From the NCBI GenBank assembly GCA_945883805.1, contig CAMCYE010000032.1, forward strand, positions 1-32,028: DNA of 32,028 bases, read 5' to 3'. The notes under the pieces are model-generated. The model made no database searches, was not told where the DNA came from, and was given only the letters and a program-made list of their open reading frames with translations. This stretch comes from Victivallis vadensis (GTDB lineage: Bacteria > Verrucomicrobiota > Lentisphaeria > Victivallales > GWF2-50-93). A program made the position numbers and the translations under genes. This document shows, piece by piece, positions 10,001 through 17,200 of this stretch; within the stretch, counting starts at the first letter, position 1; each line of letters starts with the position of its first letter.

Positions 10001-13000
10001 TCCCATCCCCCAAACTGAACCATTATCCTTCATGAAAAGGGTGTGACAACCGCCGGCTGAAATGGCGGTTACGCCGGATGGCAGAATTTGCACGGGAGAG
10101 CTTTGCGAAACGGTAGTCCCGTCTCCCAACTGCCCGTAATCATTGCATCCCATAGCCCAAAGCGAACCGTCATCCTTCAGAAACAAACTGTGAGAATCTC
10201 CTGCTGAAATGGCAGTAACGCCGGATGGCAGAATTTGCACGGGAGAGCTTTGTGAAACTGTAGTCCTATCTCCCAACTGTCCATTATAATTGTACCCCAT
10301 AGCCCAAAGAGATCCATCGTCCTTCAGAAATAGACTGTGATAACTTCCGGCTGCAATGGCAGTAACGCCGGATGGCAGAATTTGTACGGGAGAGCTTTGT
10401 GAAACGGTAGTCCCATCACCCAACTGCCCGTAATCATTGTATCCCATACCCCAAAGTGAACCGTCGTCTTTAAGGAATAGGCTATGATAACCTCCAGCCG
10501 CAATTGCAGTCACACCGGATGGTACGATTTGTACTGGAGATAGTTGTAAATCAGTTATCCCATCGCCCATCTGCCCGTAACTGTTTTGCCCGGTGGCCCA
10601 AAGAGATTCGTTGTCCATCAGGAACAGACTGTGATAACCTCCGGCTGAAATGGAGATAACGCCGGATGGAACGATTTTTACAGGAGATATTTTTGAGGTA
10701 ATAGTGCCATCACCTAATTCCCCGTCATCATTGTATCCCGTGCCAAACAAAGCGCCAGCTAGAGTCTGCTGCGTGTTAATTGCGAAGTTAGCAGTGATTG
10801 TTATGTCCGAGGTGACATTTGAAACTGTCAGGGAGTTGCTTGTGCTTGTTATATCGCCTGTCCAGTTTACGAAATGGTATCCTATGTCCGGGACTGCGGT
10901 GACTGTTTCGCAGGAGTCGCCATGGTTGATCGTTTGAACTTTTGTTCCTGAGATTGTTCCGTTGGAACCAGCGATGAAGGTTATGGTGTGGGTGATTCTG
11001 GAATATTGTGCGGTGACAGTTGTGTCGGCTGTTATGTTGTTGAATGGCTTGTCCCAGCCGATGAAAGTCCAGCCTGCGTTTGCTGTAATTGCCGGGGTGG
11101 TTGCTCCGGTTCCGTGATTGATCGTCTGGCAGAGTTCCCCTCCGCCTGTTCTCGCGCCATAGCCCGCAGGATCGAATGTGACAGTATGTGTGTCGAGTGC
11201 GAAATTCGCAATTATGGTGTGTGCGGCTTTTACGTTGGTGAACTGGTAGTTTGTGACTGCCCCTGCGGACACGCCGTCGACGAGTACATCTGAAACTCGG
11301 TAGTTGGTGTTTGGAGTGACGGAGAAGGATTGGTCTGCGCCGTATTTCATTTTCACTGCGCCGACCGGTGAAATTGAGCCGTTTGCTCCGGAGGAGGCGG
11401 TTATTGTGTTGACGCCGTCGGAGTCGGGATCGTTGGTGTTTATCATATCCAGGAGATACTGTGGAGAGTGGAAAAAGGCCGATGCCGGGACAATCTGTTT
11501 TGGCAGTCCGGGCCCTTCATAGCTGAGGATAAGGCCGTTATATGAAGTTGTCTGGTAGTAATCAACTCTGATTTCGTGTTTGCCTGCTTTGAGGCTTGCG
11601 AAGCCGTACGTTTCGCGCATTGCGTGAAGTCCGTCATTGTCAACTGTTTTTTTGCTGTCAATATAGAGGTTGGCGCCGTCATCACATTTGAGATAGAATT
11701 TGTAAAGCCCGTTTGATGGGATTTCTATGAAACCGTTGAATTGTGCGGCGACGTTGGTTGCGGTTCCGCTTGTTGCGAATTTCGCAGTTGTCTTTATGAA
11801 ATTTATCTGGTTTGCGGAAGTCGTGCCGTAGTGAGGAAGACGGTCGAAGTCAGGTACGGCAGTCCATCTTCTTTTGTTTTTCGCGCAATAGGTGAGTGCA
11901 ATTCCGGAAGACGTGGCATCAGGAATTGAAATGGAGAGGGGGTGGTTGGAGGGATCGGACGGATCGGTAAAATACAGGTTGAGTTCTTTCCTGTCTGAAA
12001 ATCCGTCAGCGTCGCTGTCCTCTGTTCCGGTGTGGGAGAGATTTCCGGACTTGAAAAATTCCCACTGGTCAGGGAGTCCGTCGCCATCGCTGTCCGTGCT
12101 GAAGTAGTTTTCAGGCGGAATGATTGTGATGGTCTTTCTCGGGTATGACCATTTTAGCTGGAGTCCGCCGGAATCAGTCGCCTCGAAATATTCTATTTTT
12201 ATGTCGTGGAGTCCTGTAGTCAGTGTTACGGCTGGCGAAGCTGTTTGCGCGAATGTCCGGAGTTTTGGCGAATAAATCAGGCGTTTCCCGTCAATATGCA
12301 GCGCCGCGCCTTCACCGCTGGAAAGATAGAATCTATATTCGCCTCTAACTGGACAGTTGATTTGTCCGGTTATTACAGCTCCGACATTGTCGTTGCGTTC
12401 AGAAGTCATTACGTGTCCGTAGTTGTCGGAATAGTCGATGTTTGGAATCATGCTGACCTTATATGGAGAGAGTGTGGAAAAATCCGGCAGGGTCGTCCAG
12501 CTGCCTGCATAGTATTTCACCATGAGTCCGGGCTGGTTGAACATTGCGGTTGCCGTTGGTCCGGGATTGTAACCGGGTTTGAACAGTTTTGCTTTGACGG
12601 TACGGTTGGTGTCAATGGTGAAAGGGGCGATATAAAGTGTCGATGTTTCAGCAGGTTCGCTATTATCGGTAGTATACCTGATCTGCGAGTCGGGAACCGA
12701 TGCGGACAACGTGACCAGCATGTTCATTTGGAAATATCCGCCGTTCGGGGATATGGAAGGGGCTTCGGCGATTGTTTTCGTGATGGATAAGCTGTCGAAC
12801 GTTGCGGCGGAGGCGGACGTGTTGTTCATGCCGGTTGCTGCAAATCCTATTTTTACCGCATTTCCCATGGGGATTGTGCGGTTTATGCACATGGCGGTCC
12901 ACGTTGTTCCGTTTGCCGACTTATATGAACTGTATACATTTCCTTTTTTTACAAGTTTGAGCCAGTACGGATATGCTGTGGCGGAGGCGTATGCCACGCT

Positions 13001-14650
13001 TCTGGTGCTTGCTTTGGCAATGGCTGTCCTTTCCTGATAATAGCATTTCTCCGTACCGGCGGTTCCCGGGGTTATGAAAGCGAATGCATTCCTTGAATTG
13101 GCATTCAGGTTTTCACGTATCATGATTCCCGCTTTTGCAAGGGGATTGGAGTTCTGCTGGCTGGTAACCCGCGCGGTCACGGTGCAGTCACCGTATAAAT
13201 CCTGATAGAGATAGTTGAACTTGTCCGAAGTGCCATAGATGTCTGCACCTGCACCTTTGACAGTATATGTTCCGTTGAAATATTTTGCGGAACCCGCAGT
13301 GCCGGGAGAACCGATATCGGCATCAATCCAGCCGGGAGGCATAATTGCAGGATTGCTTGCCGCATTGTTCGGATCGGTATGATATGCGTCAATCTCCTGG
13401 GAGTCGGGATATCCGTCGGAATCAGTGTCGGTCATATTCGGATTTGTGAGATATATGTTTATTTCATCGCCGTCTGAAATCCCGTCGCCGTCAGTGTCCG
13501 GGTTATCCGGCATGGTGGCGTAGACGAACTTTTCCCTCCCGTTTGATATTCCGTCGCTGTCCGAGTCAATGTCCTGGCGGGAGACGATGAATATTCTCAT
13601 GAAGGTGCTGTTGATTTTGTTCCTGTTTACACACGGGGGTTCAGGTTTGACTCTTCCCGAATCGGTCCAGGAAACATGAGTATTTCCGGAAGTGGAAATA
13701 TTTTGGTCTGCCACAAGCCACCCATTTTCAGTTACAAGGGAATCATCCGCGCAGAGATCCTTGAAGAATATTTCAAGAGTCTCTCCGGACGCACCTGTAC
13801 AGTCGATATCCAGCGTGACTTCGTCGTGTGTCATGTTGAACACCATGTCAGCTATGGTGGGAGCTGTCGTGCCGTCACTGAAAGGATTCCGGTAAGGTCG
13901 GAGCTCTCTCCACTGGAATGGAGACAGTCCGTGTCTTTCGTACCAGTATCCGGTGCCAATTTTAAATTCAAGTGTACTTATCGTATCGGATTCGCTGAGC
14001 CATTTTCCGGTGTCAGGATCGGAGGGTTTGTCCATCAGCCAGTGCTCGGTGTCCGGGGAGTGGGTAATTACAAGATCTGGACTGTCGTTCTGGTTTATTC
14101 CGCCTCTTGCACCGGCGTTTTTCATGCCGCCACTGTTGAGTGAAATTTTTGAAGGGAATGGATAGGAAAAGAGATTCAAATCAGGCTGAATGGTCAGGAT
14201 TCGCGAATCATCCATAGGAACTCTTCCTGAAAGCATGAGAGTCTGGGGCATCAATTGATTGTTTGTAATGAAAAAACCGATGCCCGGGGTAATTACGATG
14301 TCTGAGGGCTCCCAGTTGACATTGTCCTTGAACCATTTTCCGTCTCTGTCATGGTCTCCGGTGCTGTCTGCTAGAAACGCTGATTTGAAGTCTTGGCTGG
14401 ATGCGTCCCATATTTTTAACTGATCCGCGTTTGCCGGAATGGCGGCGCCTGTGAGCTGTCCGGAAAGAAGGAAGTTCAAGTTTGAGTCGAATGGGTCGAA
14501 CGGGGTTGACGAGAGCCTTTCCTCGCCGGCCGGTATTCCTATTTTTATGAGTCCGGCGGGTTTGCTGTAATCTGCTGACCGGGAGTAAATGGTGATTGGC
14601 AGGAGTAATATCAATAGTGAAATTGTAAGTGTGCGTTGCCTTGTTTGCAT
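7031..14650 (-). CDS. 2539-residue secreted multidomain repeat protein (PA14, RCC1, InlB-like, Calx-beta)
   Basis: An N-terminal signal peptide (hydrophobic SLLILLLPITIYS) indicates export. Approximate order of domains: a two-part N-terminal domain (30-250); thrombospondin-3-like DxDxDG repeats (360-430); a lectin-like beta sandwich (437-625); a chitobiase C-terminal-like segment with TTDNSEP (630-700); a first PA14-like domain (709-847); DxDxDG repeats (850-902); a second PA14-like domain (915-1070); Flg_new/InlB-like repeats with GYHFVNWTG (1090-1290); seven RCC1 blades (1290-1640); four more GYHFVNWTG-type repeats (1640-1950); Calx-beta-like and related modules; and two C-terminal DxDxDG modules. 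PA14 and the lectin-like fold suggest sugar binding; the DxDxDG repeats bind calcium in known relatives. No catalytic domain or obvious sorting tail is visible. It ends in NRLKLEVSF. I infer a cell-surface adhesin or glycan-binding scaffold. Confidence 0.9.
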   Translation of the reverse strand: MQTRQRTLTISLLILLLPITIYSRSADYSKPAGLIKIGIPAGEERLSSTPFDPFDSNLNFLLSGQLTGAAIPANADQLKIWDASSQDFKSAFLADSTGDHDRDGKWFKDNVNWEPSDIVITPGIGFFITNNQLMPQTLMLSGRVPMDDSRILTIQPDLNLFSYPFPSKISLNSGGMKNAGARGGINQNDSPDLVITHSPDTEHWLMDKPSDPDTGKWLSESDTISTLEFKIGTGYWYERHGLSPFQWRELRPYRNPFSDGTTAPTIADMVFNMTHDEVTLDIDCTGASGETLEIFFKDLCADDSLVTENGWLVADQNISTSGNTHVSWTDSGRVKPEPPCVNRNKINSTFMRIFIVSRQDIDSDSDGISNGREKFVYATMPDNPDTDGDGISDGDEINIYLTNPNMTDTDSDGYPDSQEIDAYHTDPNNAASNPAIMPPGWIDADIGSPGTAGSAKYFNGTYTVKGAGADIYGTSDKFNYLYQDLYGDCTVTARVTSQQNSNPLAKAGIMIRENLNANSRNAFAFITPGTAGTEKCYYQERTAIAKASTRSVAYASATAYPYWLKLVKKGNVYSSYKSANGTTWTAMCINRTIPMGNAVKIGFAATGMNNTSASAATFDSLSITKTIAEAPSISPNGGYFQMNMLVTLSASVPDSQIRYTTDNSEPAETSTLYIAPFTIDTNRTVKAKLFKPGYNPGPTATAMFNQPGLMVKYYAGSWTTLPDFSTLSPYKVSMIPNIDYSDNYGHVMTSERNDNVGAVITGQINCPVRGEYRFYLSSGEGAALHIDGKRLIYSPKLRTFAQTASPAVTLTTGLHDIKIEYFEATDSGGLQLKWSYPRKTITIIPPENYFSTDSDGDGLPDQWEFFKSGNLSHTGTEDSDADGFSDRKELNLYFTDPSDPSNHPLSISIPDATSSGIALTYCAKNKRRWTAVPDFDRLPHYGTTSANQINFIKTTAKFATSGTATNVAAQFNGFIEIPSNGLYKFYLKCDDGANLYIDSKKTVDNDGLHAMRETYGFASLKAGKHEIRVDYYQTTSYNGLILSYEGPGLPKQIVPASAFFHSPQYLLDMINTNDPDSDGVNTITASSGANGSISPVGAVKMKYGADQSFSVTPNTNYRVSDVLVDGVSAGAVTNYQFTNVKAAHTIIANFALDTHTVTFDPAGYGARTGGGELCQTINHGTGATTPAITANAGWTFIGWDKPFNNITADTTVTAQYSRITHTITFIAGSNGTISGTKVQTINHGDSCETVTAVPDIGYHFVNWTGDITSTSNSLTVSNVTSDITITANFAINTQQTLAGALFGTGYNDDGELGDGTITSKISPVKIVPSGVISISAGGYHSLFLMDNESLWATGQNSYGQMGDGITDLQLSPVQIVPSGVTAIAAGGYHSLFLKDDGSLWGMGYNDYGQLGDGTTVSQSSPVQILPSGVTAIAAGSYHSLFLKDDGSLWAMGYNYNGQLGDRTTVSQSSPVQILPSGVTAISAGDSHSLFLKDDGSLWAMGCNDYGQLGDGTTVSQSSPVQILPSGVTAISAGGCHTLFMKDNGSVWGMGYNDNGELGDGTTTSKSMPTLINISDVTVILSGGCHSLFLKNDGSLWTTGYNYEGELGDGTTDSRSTPVKIISSGVTAISAGYSHSLFLKNKFTVTFLDGANGSISGSHTQTVNYGDTCSLVTAVPSTEYHFASWTKGEVPYSADAALTVTNVTDDMTLSANFASNANPKFTVNFIAGENGSIKGTESQSIYAGESGTSVTGIPDTDYHFVNWTGTGGFAATTDNPITVSNVTSEMTITANFASNSISKHTVNFIAGDNGSLTGTLSQAIYPGCSGTSVTAIPATGYHFVNWTGTDGFSTTSNPLTVSNVTSHMDITANFASNSNYICTVNFIVMENGSINGATTQKIFSGESGTPVTAVPDTDYHFVNWTGTGLFVTTTDNPMTVSNVESNMEITANFGIYHFVISENPLPINEGETASCSAALLDPPASDVTVTISHDSGYDGITLTSPSRLTFTPENWAQPQTIQFSCPNDNDSDSKTTAFTLKSRMYKTSTLYLMEKDKDIVISVNADNNGSVSPSGRIPKRIGDVLTATATPDMNFLFDHWEGDVPEEKIHLNPLELTIEKPSAITAVFSNNYRAMLKVNDVPSEWLTVSPKFTGGWKSDISLYGGIAGAVSYLDDIYLTIYLDETQASTISDGFESGAISNWIFGFENSDAISVVDNPVFAGSKSLKLEGSAGNVQGIYHPTSTADKDSKLGFYIYLPSGLGEGNIPSAIWYNGICISFCYQQNGSYTVRLGESPTGTVTHSDIAASTWNYVELNFDNFVDTDFDGMDDDWEIRNFGDLNQDANGDFDHDWISNLQEFLNGMDPQSSASKVFFTSSFTRVNKSAGTVNIGITLDHAPQNFPVKAQVLLMDSTAVNGADFTFTSPQTVVFGVGETTKTVPVAIINGEPTGAPEKFALFGLTPQRGAGIGTNESFILYIDEIAEDMDNDGLPDCWEMKYFGNLNQGPNGDPDIDGVTNIIEYKQGRHPNAGAKADRTNRLKLEVSF
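8800..9730 (-). repeat. Four tandem Flg_new/InlB-like repeats of about 78 residues
   Basis: Four consecutive units in the giant gene share the patterns VNFIAGxNGS, YHFVNWTG, TVSNVTS and ITANFASN. The DNA is also clearly repeated, for example the recurring complement of GACAAAATGG. They directly follow the RCC1 block, and similar units precede it. Confidence 0.75.
9730..10770 (-). repeat. Seven RCC1 units, a 147-bp tandem repeat
   Basis: Seven units of about 49 residues follow the pattern LWxxGYNxxGQLGDGTT, SPVQI, SGVTAIxAGxxHSLFLKDDGS. Units 3 to 5 are almost identical in DNA. RCC1-family proteins fold as seven-bladed propellers, so this number should close one complete propeller. Confidence 0.85.
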
Positions 14651-14970
14651 AGTTTACCCCATGTTATACTTCTTGTATACCATATAAAACAAAAGATTAT
14701 ATTTTAAGTATGAAATAAAAAAATGCAAGTGCTAAATATGTGAAAATTATATAAAATTAGCTGTATAGTGTTGAAAACAAGGAGTGTATGCGATATGATT
14801 TAGAGGTATTATATATGGATTCGTCATGCTTGGAGTATGATTCAAGTGCATTTATTCTCTTGCCTGGTAAATGTATTTCGGGCATATATGTTTTCAAGTT
14901 ACTACATAATAACAGTTATTAATTATATGATATGCTGGTTGTATCAAGTAAAAATATAAGAGATGAATCA
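14651..14970. promoter_or_regulatory. AT-rich divergent intergenic region
   Basis: About 300 bases separate the giant minus-strand gene from the plus-strand prepilin-like gene. I see no coding sequence or RNA gene. On the minus strand, TATAATC (about 14694-14700) and TATAAC near 14663 are possible -10 boxes for the giant gene, whose ATG follows GGGGTAAACT. Confidence 0.4.
14771..14799 (+). promoter_or_regulatory. Candidate sigma-70-type promoter for the prepilin-like gene
   Basis: TTGAAA (14771-14776) and TATGAT (14794-14799) are separated by 17 bases. Both match the -35 and -10 consensus well, and they point towards the gene starting at 14971. In AT-rich DNA such a match can be chance. Confidence 0.35.
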
Positions 14971-15714
14971 ATGCGGGGCAACCGTTTCACTCTGGTTGAA
15001 ATGTTGGTCGTGATCGCCGTTATCGCATTGCTCCTGGCGATGTTCCTGCCTGTGATTGCCAAGGCGAAAGAGAAGGCCATGGAAGCTGTCTGTAAAAATA
15101 ATCTGAGGCAGATCGGGTCGGCGGTGGCTTGCTATCCCGATGAAAACAGCGGGTATGCTATTCCATGCATATTTGAAGTGCGGGTTGGAGGTGAAGACAA
15201 GTCTTACAGCTGGGTTGACTATCTCCACAACAATGCGGCGATTGTCGACGGTAGCGCAAAATGTCCTTCCATGGATGAGGGGGAATGCTTTGATCCCTGG
15301 GGGGGGAATGATATTTTTCCGAACCCGGTAAAGATCGGCTCATATGCGATGAACGTCATTGAACAGGATTCCTGGGGAGGTGCTGACATCGGGTCGGATC
15401 CGGGCAAATCGTCGGGATGGGGATTCAATTCAACTAACCCTGTAAATCTGAAAAGGGCTGGAGACTTGAGCGATAAGATATTTATTGTCGATGCTTTAAG
15501 GAACAGGCCGGAATTTACCTTTACCAGCAAGGATGCCACGATGATTGTTCATTATTTTGAAACCGACCACGGCATGCTTCCGATAGGAATCGGAGTGGAG
15601 CGCAGGGATGTCGGGAACCATCATTCCCGAGGCTTCAACTCGCTTTTCGGAGACGGCCATGTTGAAAACATCAGGTATTCCCAGCCGAAGCAGTGGGTGG
15701 TTGTTGTGGAATAG
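14971..15714 (+). CDS. Prepilin-type protein with H-X9-DG C-terminal motif
   Basis: The N-terminus MRGNRFTLVEMLVVIAVIALL is the type IV pilin/pseudopilin signature: a short basic leader, FTLVE with the conserved glutamate at position 5, then a hydrophobic helix. The C-terminal region contains HSRGFNSLFGDGHVENI, which fits the H-X9-DG motif of a large PVC-bacterial prepilin-like family. I prefer the ATG at 14971 (leader MRGNR) to an in-frame ATG at 14932, which has no ribosome site and gives an 18-residue leader. The residue before the predicted cleavage point is Arg rather than the usual Gly. A run of eight G lies in the coding region (15299-15306). Such proteins are often present in many copies per genome and their exact role is unknown. 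It could be a subunit or pseudopilin for the apparatus at 22-32 kb. Confidence 0.88.
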   Translation: MRGNRFTLVEMLVVIAVIALLLAMFLPVIAKAKEKAMEAVCKNNLRQIGSAVACYPDENSGYAIPCIFEVRVGGEDKSYSWVDYLHNNAAIVDGSAKCPSMDEGECFDPWGGNDIFPNPVKIGSYAMNVIEQDSWGGADIGSDPGKSSGWGFNSTNPVNLKRAGDLSDKIFIVDALRNRPEFTFTSKDATMIVHYFETDHGMLPIGIGVERRDVGNHHSRGFNSLFGDGHVENIRYSQPKQWVVVVE

Positions 15715-15772
15715 TTTTAGAATATCCAATATTCAAGTAAAATAGGAACATCCAAACATTTTCCCCTTGCGG

Positions 15773-16447
15773 TTATTTCTCGCTTTTTACTGCAAGTTTC
15801 CTCTGGTTTTCCAGAAATGTGTCTTGAGCTGTTTTTACCGCATCCGCCTTTTTCTTCAGAGAATCAGGGGTCTCCTTATTCTTCCTGTCGAAATCTTTTT
15901 CGAGCTTTTTTAGGTCGGTCCTTGCGTCTGTCAGATCGTTTCTTTTCTTTCCCAGATCAAGATTCAGCTGTGTTGAATGACTGGATTTCGCATCTTGTTT
16001 TTGGGCTAAGACGGGGCTGCTCTTGAGATCTTTTAATCTTTTTTCGAGATCCTTGAAATCGCTTTCCAGTGAATCGACTTTCTTTTTGGCATCATCTGTC
16101 TTTTGTTTGAGAATGTTCAGTTCCGCAACAGCAGATTCGTAGGGTTTGACAAATATGGAAGCTTCTGCAAGCCCAGGCGTCGCCTTGTTGCAGAAGAATC
16201 CATTTACCTTCATTATGCCATCGAGGACAGGAACAAGTGAGCCCTCTGGCAGATATGTAAATCCGCCGTCAATCTTGACAAATGTAGTGCTTTTGTCAAC
16301 AGTGAAAAACGGTTTCGCCTCGGTGTCGAACCTCTTTGTCAGAACTTGCATGTCAACAGGCAGCGTGTTCTTATTGTCATCTGCGGCAAATGAGACCAAC
16401 GGGGAGAAAAACAGGAACATGATTGTCGGCAGAACAGAACATTTCAT
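15773..16447 (-). CDS. Exported coiled-coil protein of unknown function
   Basis: A 224-residue protein with a clear signal peptide (hydrophobic TIMFLFFSPLVSFA, cleavage likely after SFA). A small N-terminal region (about 27-105) contains FTYLPEGSLVPVLDG. A long charged helical part (about 105-224) is rich in K, E, D and L (for example VDSLESDFKDLEKRLKDL), typical of a coiled coil. There are few cysteines and no anchor at the C-terminus, so it is probably periplasmic. AAGGAA precedes the ATG by about eight bases. It lies 92 bases downstream of the 170-residue gene on the same strand and may be co-transcribed with it. I do not recognise the family. Confidence 0.72.
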   Translation of the reverse strand: MKCSVLPTIMFLFFSPLVSFAADDNKNTLPVDMQVLTKRFDTEAKPFFTVDKSTTFVKIDGGFTYLPEGSLVPVLDGIMKVNGFFCNKATPGLAEASIFVKPYESAVAELNILKQKTDDAKKKVDSLESDFKDLEKRLKDLKSSPVLAQKQDAKSSHSTQLNLDLGKKRNDLTDARTDLKKLEKDFDRKNKETPDSLKKKADAVKTAQDTFLENQRKLAVKSEK

Positions 16448-16539
16448 TTTAATATTTCCTTATTGTATGGGAGCTGAGGATAATGTTTTATCGTATCAGA
16501 AAATGCACCTTTCTTACACTGAAGCCCTCCGCTTCCGGA

Positions 16540-17052
16540 TTACGTTGCTTCAGATTGAAATTTCATTACGGCGAGACGTGTCTTGGTCTCTTTCCGGAAA
16601 GCTCCGGAGAAGATTTCCCGCTTGACATCGCCACTGTCAATGGCAGCTTTCACCTTGTCCCTGTCCGGAGTTCCCACCTTGTCCAGAACCGGAGATAAGA
16701 TTTCTTCAAGTTCGGAAAGGTGTTGGCGGATTTTGCGCAGATCCGGCTTAAGCAGGCATTTGTATTTCCCTCCGAGTCTGGCTCGAAGCAGGGTTTCGTC
16801 GTATTCTATTTCGGTATCACGGGCAAATCTGACTTTCAGTTCCGTTCCATCCACTACTGGGAACCAGTAGCCATCAGGGGATTTTGAAAGATGTTCGGTC
16901 AAGACTTTCTGCAACTGCGCTTTTTCTTCCTGCAGCTCGCAATCCTGACGTTGAATTTTCAAATAGCTTCTGAGTGTGGCTTCGATGTCAGGGGGCAGCG
17001 TTGCTTCAATTCTGGTGAAGTTCTTTTTAGGAGAAATATTGTTTTCGTTCAT
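16540..17052 (-). CDS. Cytoplasmic protein of unknown function, helical, possibly phage-related
   Basis: About 170 residues from the ATG at 17052, which has AGGA about nine bases upstream. A TTG 33 bases further upstream could extend it but has no better ribosome site. There is no signal peptide or membrane segment. The first half has a helical segment (LKIQRQDCELQEEKAQLQKVL). The middle has DGYWFPVVDGTELKVRF and YDETLLRARLGGKY. The second half has a charged helix (LRKIRQHLSELEEIL), then LDKVGTPDRDKVKAAIDSGD and a basic tail. The layout reminds me of small phage-type accessory proteins, but I cannot name a family. The gene is divergent from lpxB across a 147-base gap with two palindromes. Confidence 0.65.
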   Translation of the reverse strand: MNENNISPKKNFTRIEATLPPDIEATLRSYLKIQRQDCELQEEKAQLQKVLTEHLSKSPDGYWFPVVDGTELKVRFARDTEIEYDETLLRARLGGKYKCLLKPDLRKIRQHLSELEEILSPVLDKVGTPDRDKVKAAIDSGDVKREIFSGAFRKETKTRLAVMKFQSEAT

Positions 17053-17152
17053 AATGGCATCCTGTGTTAATCTTTCCTGGGGCAAATTCCCCGATCATTG
17101 GGCTGACTTTGGTTTTTATTTTCCATAGGTTCCCTTTATTTTCAAGATGATT

Positions 17153-17164
17153 AAACTATAGTTT
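17153..17164. promoter_or_regulatory. 12-bp perfect palindrome in the lpxB upstream gap
   Basis: AAACTATAGTTT is fully self-complementary. It lies four bases before the longer inverted repeat at 17169-17200, in the gap between divergent genes. It may be an operator or overlap a -10 element, but it is short enough to be chance. Confidence 0.3.
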
Positions 17165-17168
17165 TCAG

Positions 17169-17200
17169 TTCAAATAAATTCAAAGAGGAATTTATTTGAA
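17169..17200. promoter_or_regulatory. 13-bp perfect inverted repeat ending at the lpxB start
   Basis: TTCAAATAAATTC (17169-17181) and GAATTTATTTGAA (17188-17200) are perfect complements around the six-base loop AAAGAG. The right arm ends on the A of the first possible lpxB ATG. The GAGG ribosome site straddles the loop and stem. It could be an RNA hairpin controlling translation or a DNA operator. Confidence 0.55.

Noticed and set aside
9730..10770. Regular repeats that could suggest a CRISPR array
   Set aside because: The period is 147 bases, it is in frame, and the whole unit translates into RCC1 blades; there are no distinct spacers.
14932..14970. Earlier ATG for the prepilin-like gene
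   Set aside because: No ribosome site precedes it and it would give an unusually long leader before FTLVE.
15720..15734. GAATAT-CCA-ATATTC hairpin between convergent genes as a terminator
   Set aside because: The stem is only six AT-rich pairs with no following T-run in either direction.
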